Shown one piece after another: positions 63,748 to 64,000 of a stretch of DNA of 64,000 nt. Each line of letters begins with the position of its first letter. Position 1 is the first letter of the stretch. The stretch is from Pseudomonas sp. CCI4.2 (lineage in GTDB: Bacteria; Pseudomonadota; Gammaproteobacteria; Pseudomonadales; Pseudomonadaceae): contig NZ_CP133781.1 in NCBI RefSeq assembly GCF_034350045.1, positions 1,270,001-1,334,000 of the forward strand, given 5' to 3'. A model generated the notes under the pieces. That model was given only the letters and a program-made list of their open reading frames with translations. It did not search any database and had not been told where the DNA came from. Made by a program: the position numbers and the translations under genes.

Positions 63748-64000
63748 CTATAACAACGACATCTGCCCACCTGGCGGGCAAAACGCATCGCAATCCAGGC
63801 TGAAACTTTCCCGATGATTTAGCCCAAGACGCTTCAACGCGACGCTGTAACGCTGGGCCAGTAGATCGGCGAATGGCCCTTCACCTCGCATGCGCACACC
63901 AAAACGACTGTCGTATACCTCGCCACCGCGAACCTGCCTGATCAGGCTCATCACATGCGCTGCCCGTTGCGGGTAGTGAGCGTGCAGCCACTCCTCAAAC
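63748..64000 (-). CDS. PA0069-type radical SAM protein, C-terminal end (cut by window edge)
   Basis: An open minus-strand frame enters from the right edge (FEEWLHAHYPQRAAHVMSLI) and ends at 63748. The segment RGGEVYDSRFGVRMRGEGPFADLLAQRY matches the C-terminus of PA0069-family radical SAM proteins (SPL/Elp3-like). Only the last 83 residues are in view; the CxxxCxxC cluster motif would lie outside the window. Confidence 0.75.
   Translation of the reverse strand, partial: FEEWLHAHYPQRAAHVMSLIRQVRGGEVYDSRFGVRMRGEGPFADLLAQRYSVALKRLGLNHRESFSLDCDAFCPPGGQMSLL

Overview
The window is chromosomal DNA of a Pseudomonas, most likely of the P. fluorescens group. Almost every gene is a recognisable core gene in Pseudomonas order. 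Examples are algB-kinB-ampDh2-dgcH-dsbA-cc4-engB-polA-thrB-znuA/zur-znuCB-katE-metNIQ, which matches my memory of the PA5481-PA5505 block of P. aeruginosa, and the coxBA-cox11-coxC / surf1-ctaA-ctaB-sco block. The intergenic regions carry the REP-type palindromes typical of the genus. I see no prophage, integrase, insertion sequence, CRISPR array, rRNA or tRNA.

Layout. 1-6.9 kb: glutaryl-CoA dehydrogenase (cut by the left edge), its divergent LysR regulator, the three-gene proton-translocating transhydrogenase and an acetate/succinate CoA-transferase. 7.2-10.8 kb: a DUF1127 gene, then three paralogous small secreted DUF2388 proteins translationally coupled to a large envelope protein that carries both an HELTH metalloprotease-like motif and a papain/NlpC-like His...Cys pair. 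11-17.9 kb: a CitMHS transporter, a TerC-like protein, a Na/Pi cotransporter with PhoU-like tail, a membrane-tethered M16 peptidase and a DUF5924/DUF2914 protein. 18-21.5 kb: an Mla/Mce-type lipid transporter with a STAS-permease fusion. 21.5-24.2 kb: an SpmA/SpmB-like protein and GltP.

24.8-36.9 kb is an envelope-stress and signalling region. It holds an Ivy-family protein, DUF1328, a small membrane protein, a PA2169-type four-helix protein, a triple-BON protein, AlgB/KinB, a CSS-EAL phosphodiesterase, the lipoprotein amidase AmpDh2, a GGDEF cyclase, an EEP-family hydrolase and DsbA. 37-42 kb: cytochrome c4, a broken cytochrome c5-like gene, EngB, the engB-polA intergenic region (locus of the ErsA/Spot 42-type sRNA) and polA. 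42-47.3 kb: DUF2782, ThrB, the Zn uptake locus znuA/zur-znuC-znuB and a lipoprotein. 47.4-52.9 kb: KatE, the MetNIQ importer and a VOC protein. 53-61.8 kb: the caa3-type cytochrome oxidase and its assembly factors (Sco, CtaB, CtaA, SURF1, Cox11). 62-64 kb: a conserved protein, a beta-carbonic anhydrase and the C-terminus of a PA0069-type radical SAM protein.

Points most worth a second look: (i) the DUF2388 triplet coupled to the two-active-site envelope protein; (ii) DNA polymerase I whose proofreading ExoI acids are replaced (D to V, E to Q); (iii) a cytochrome c5-like gene frameshifted inside its CXXCH haem motif; (iv) a probable sRNA between engB and polA; (v) recurring GTACAGTT-like sites in front of the DUF1127 and DUF2388 genes; (vi) REP palindromes with compensatory base changes.
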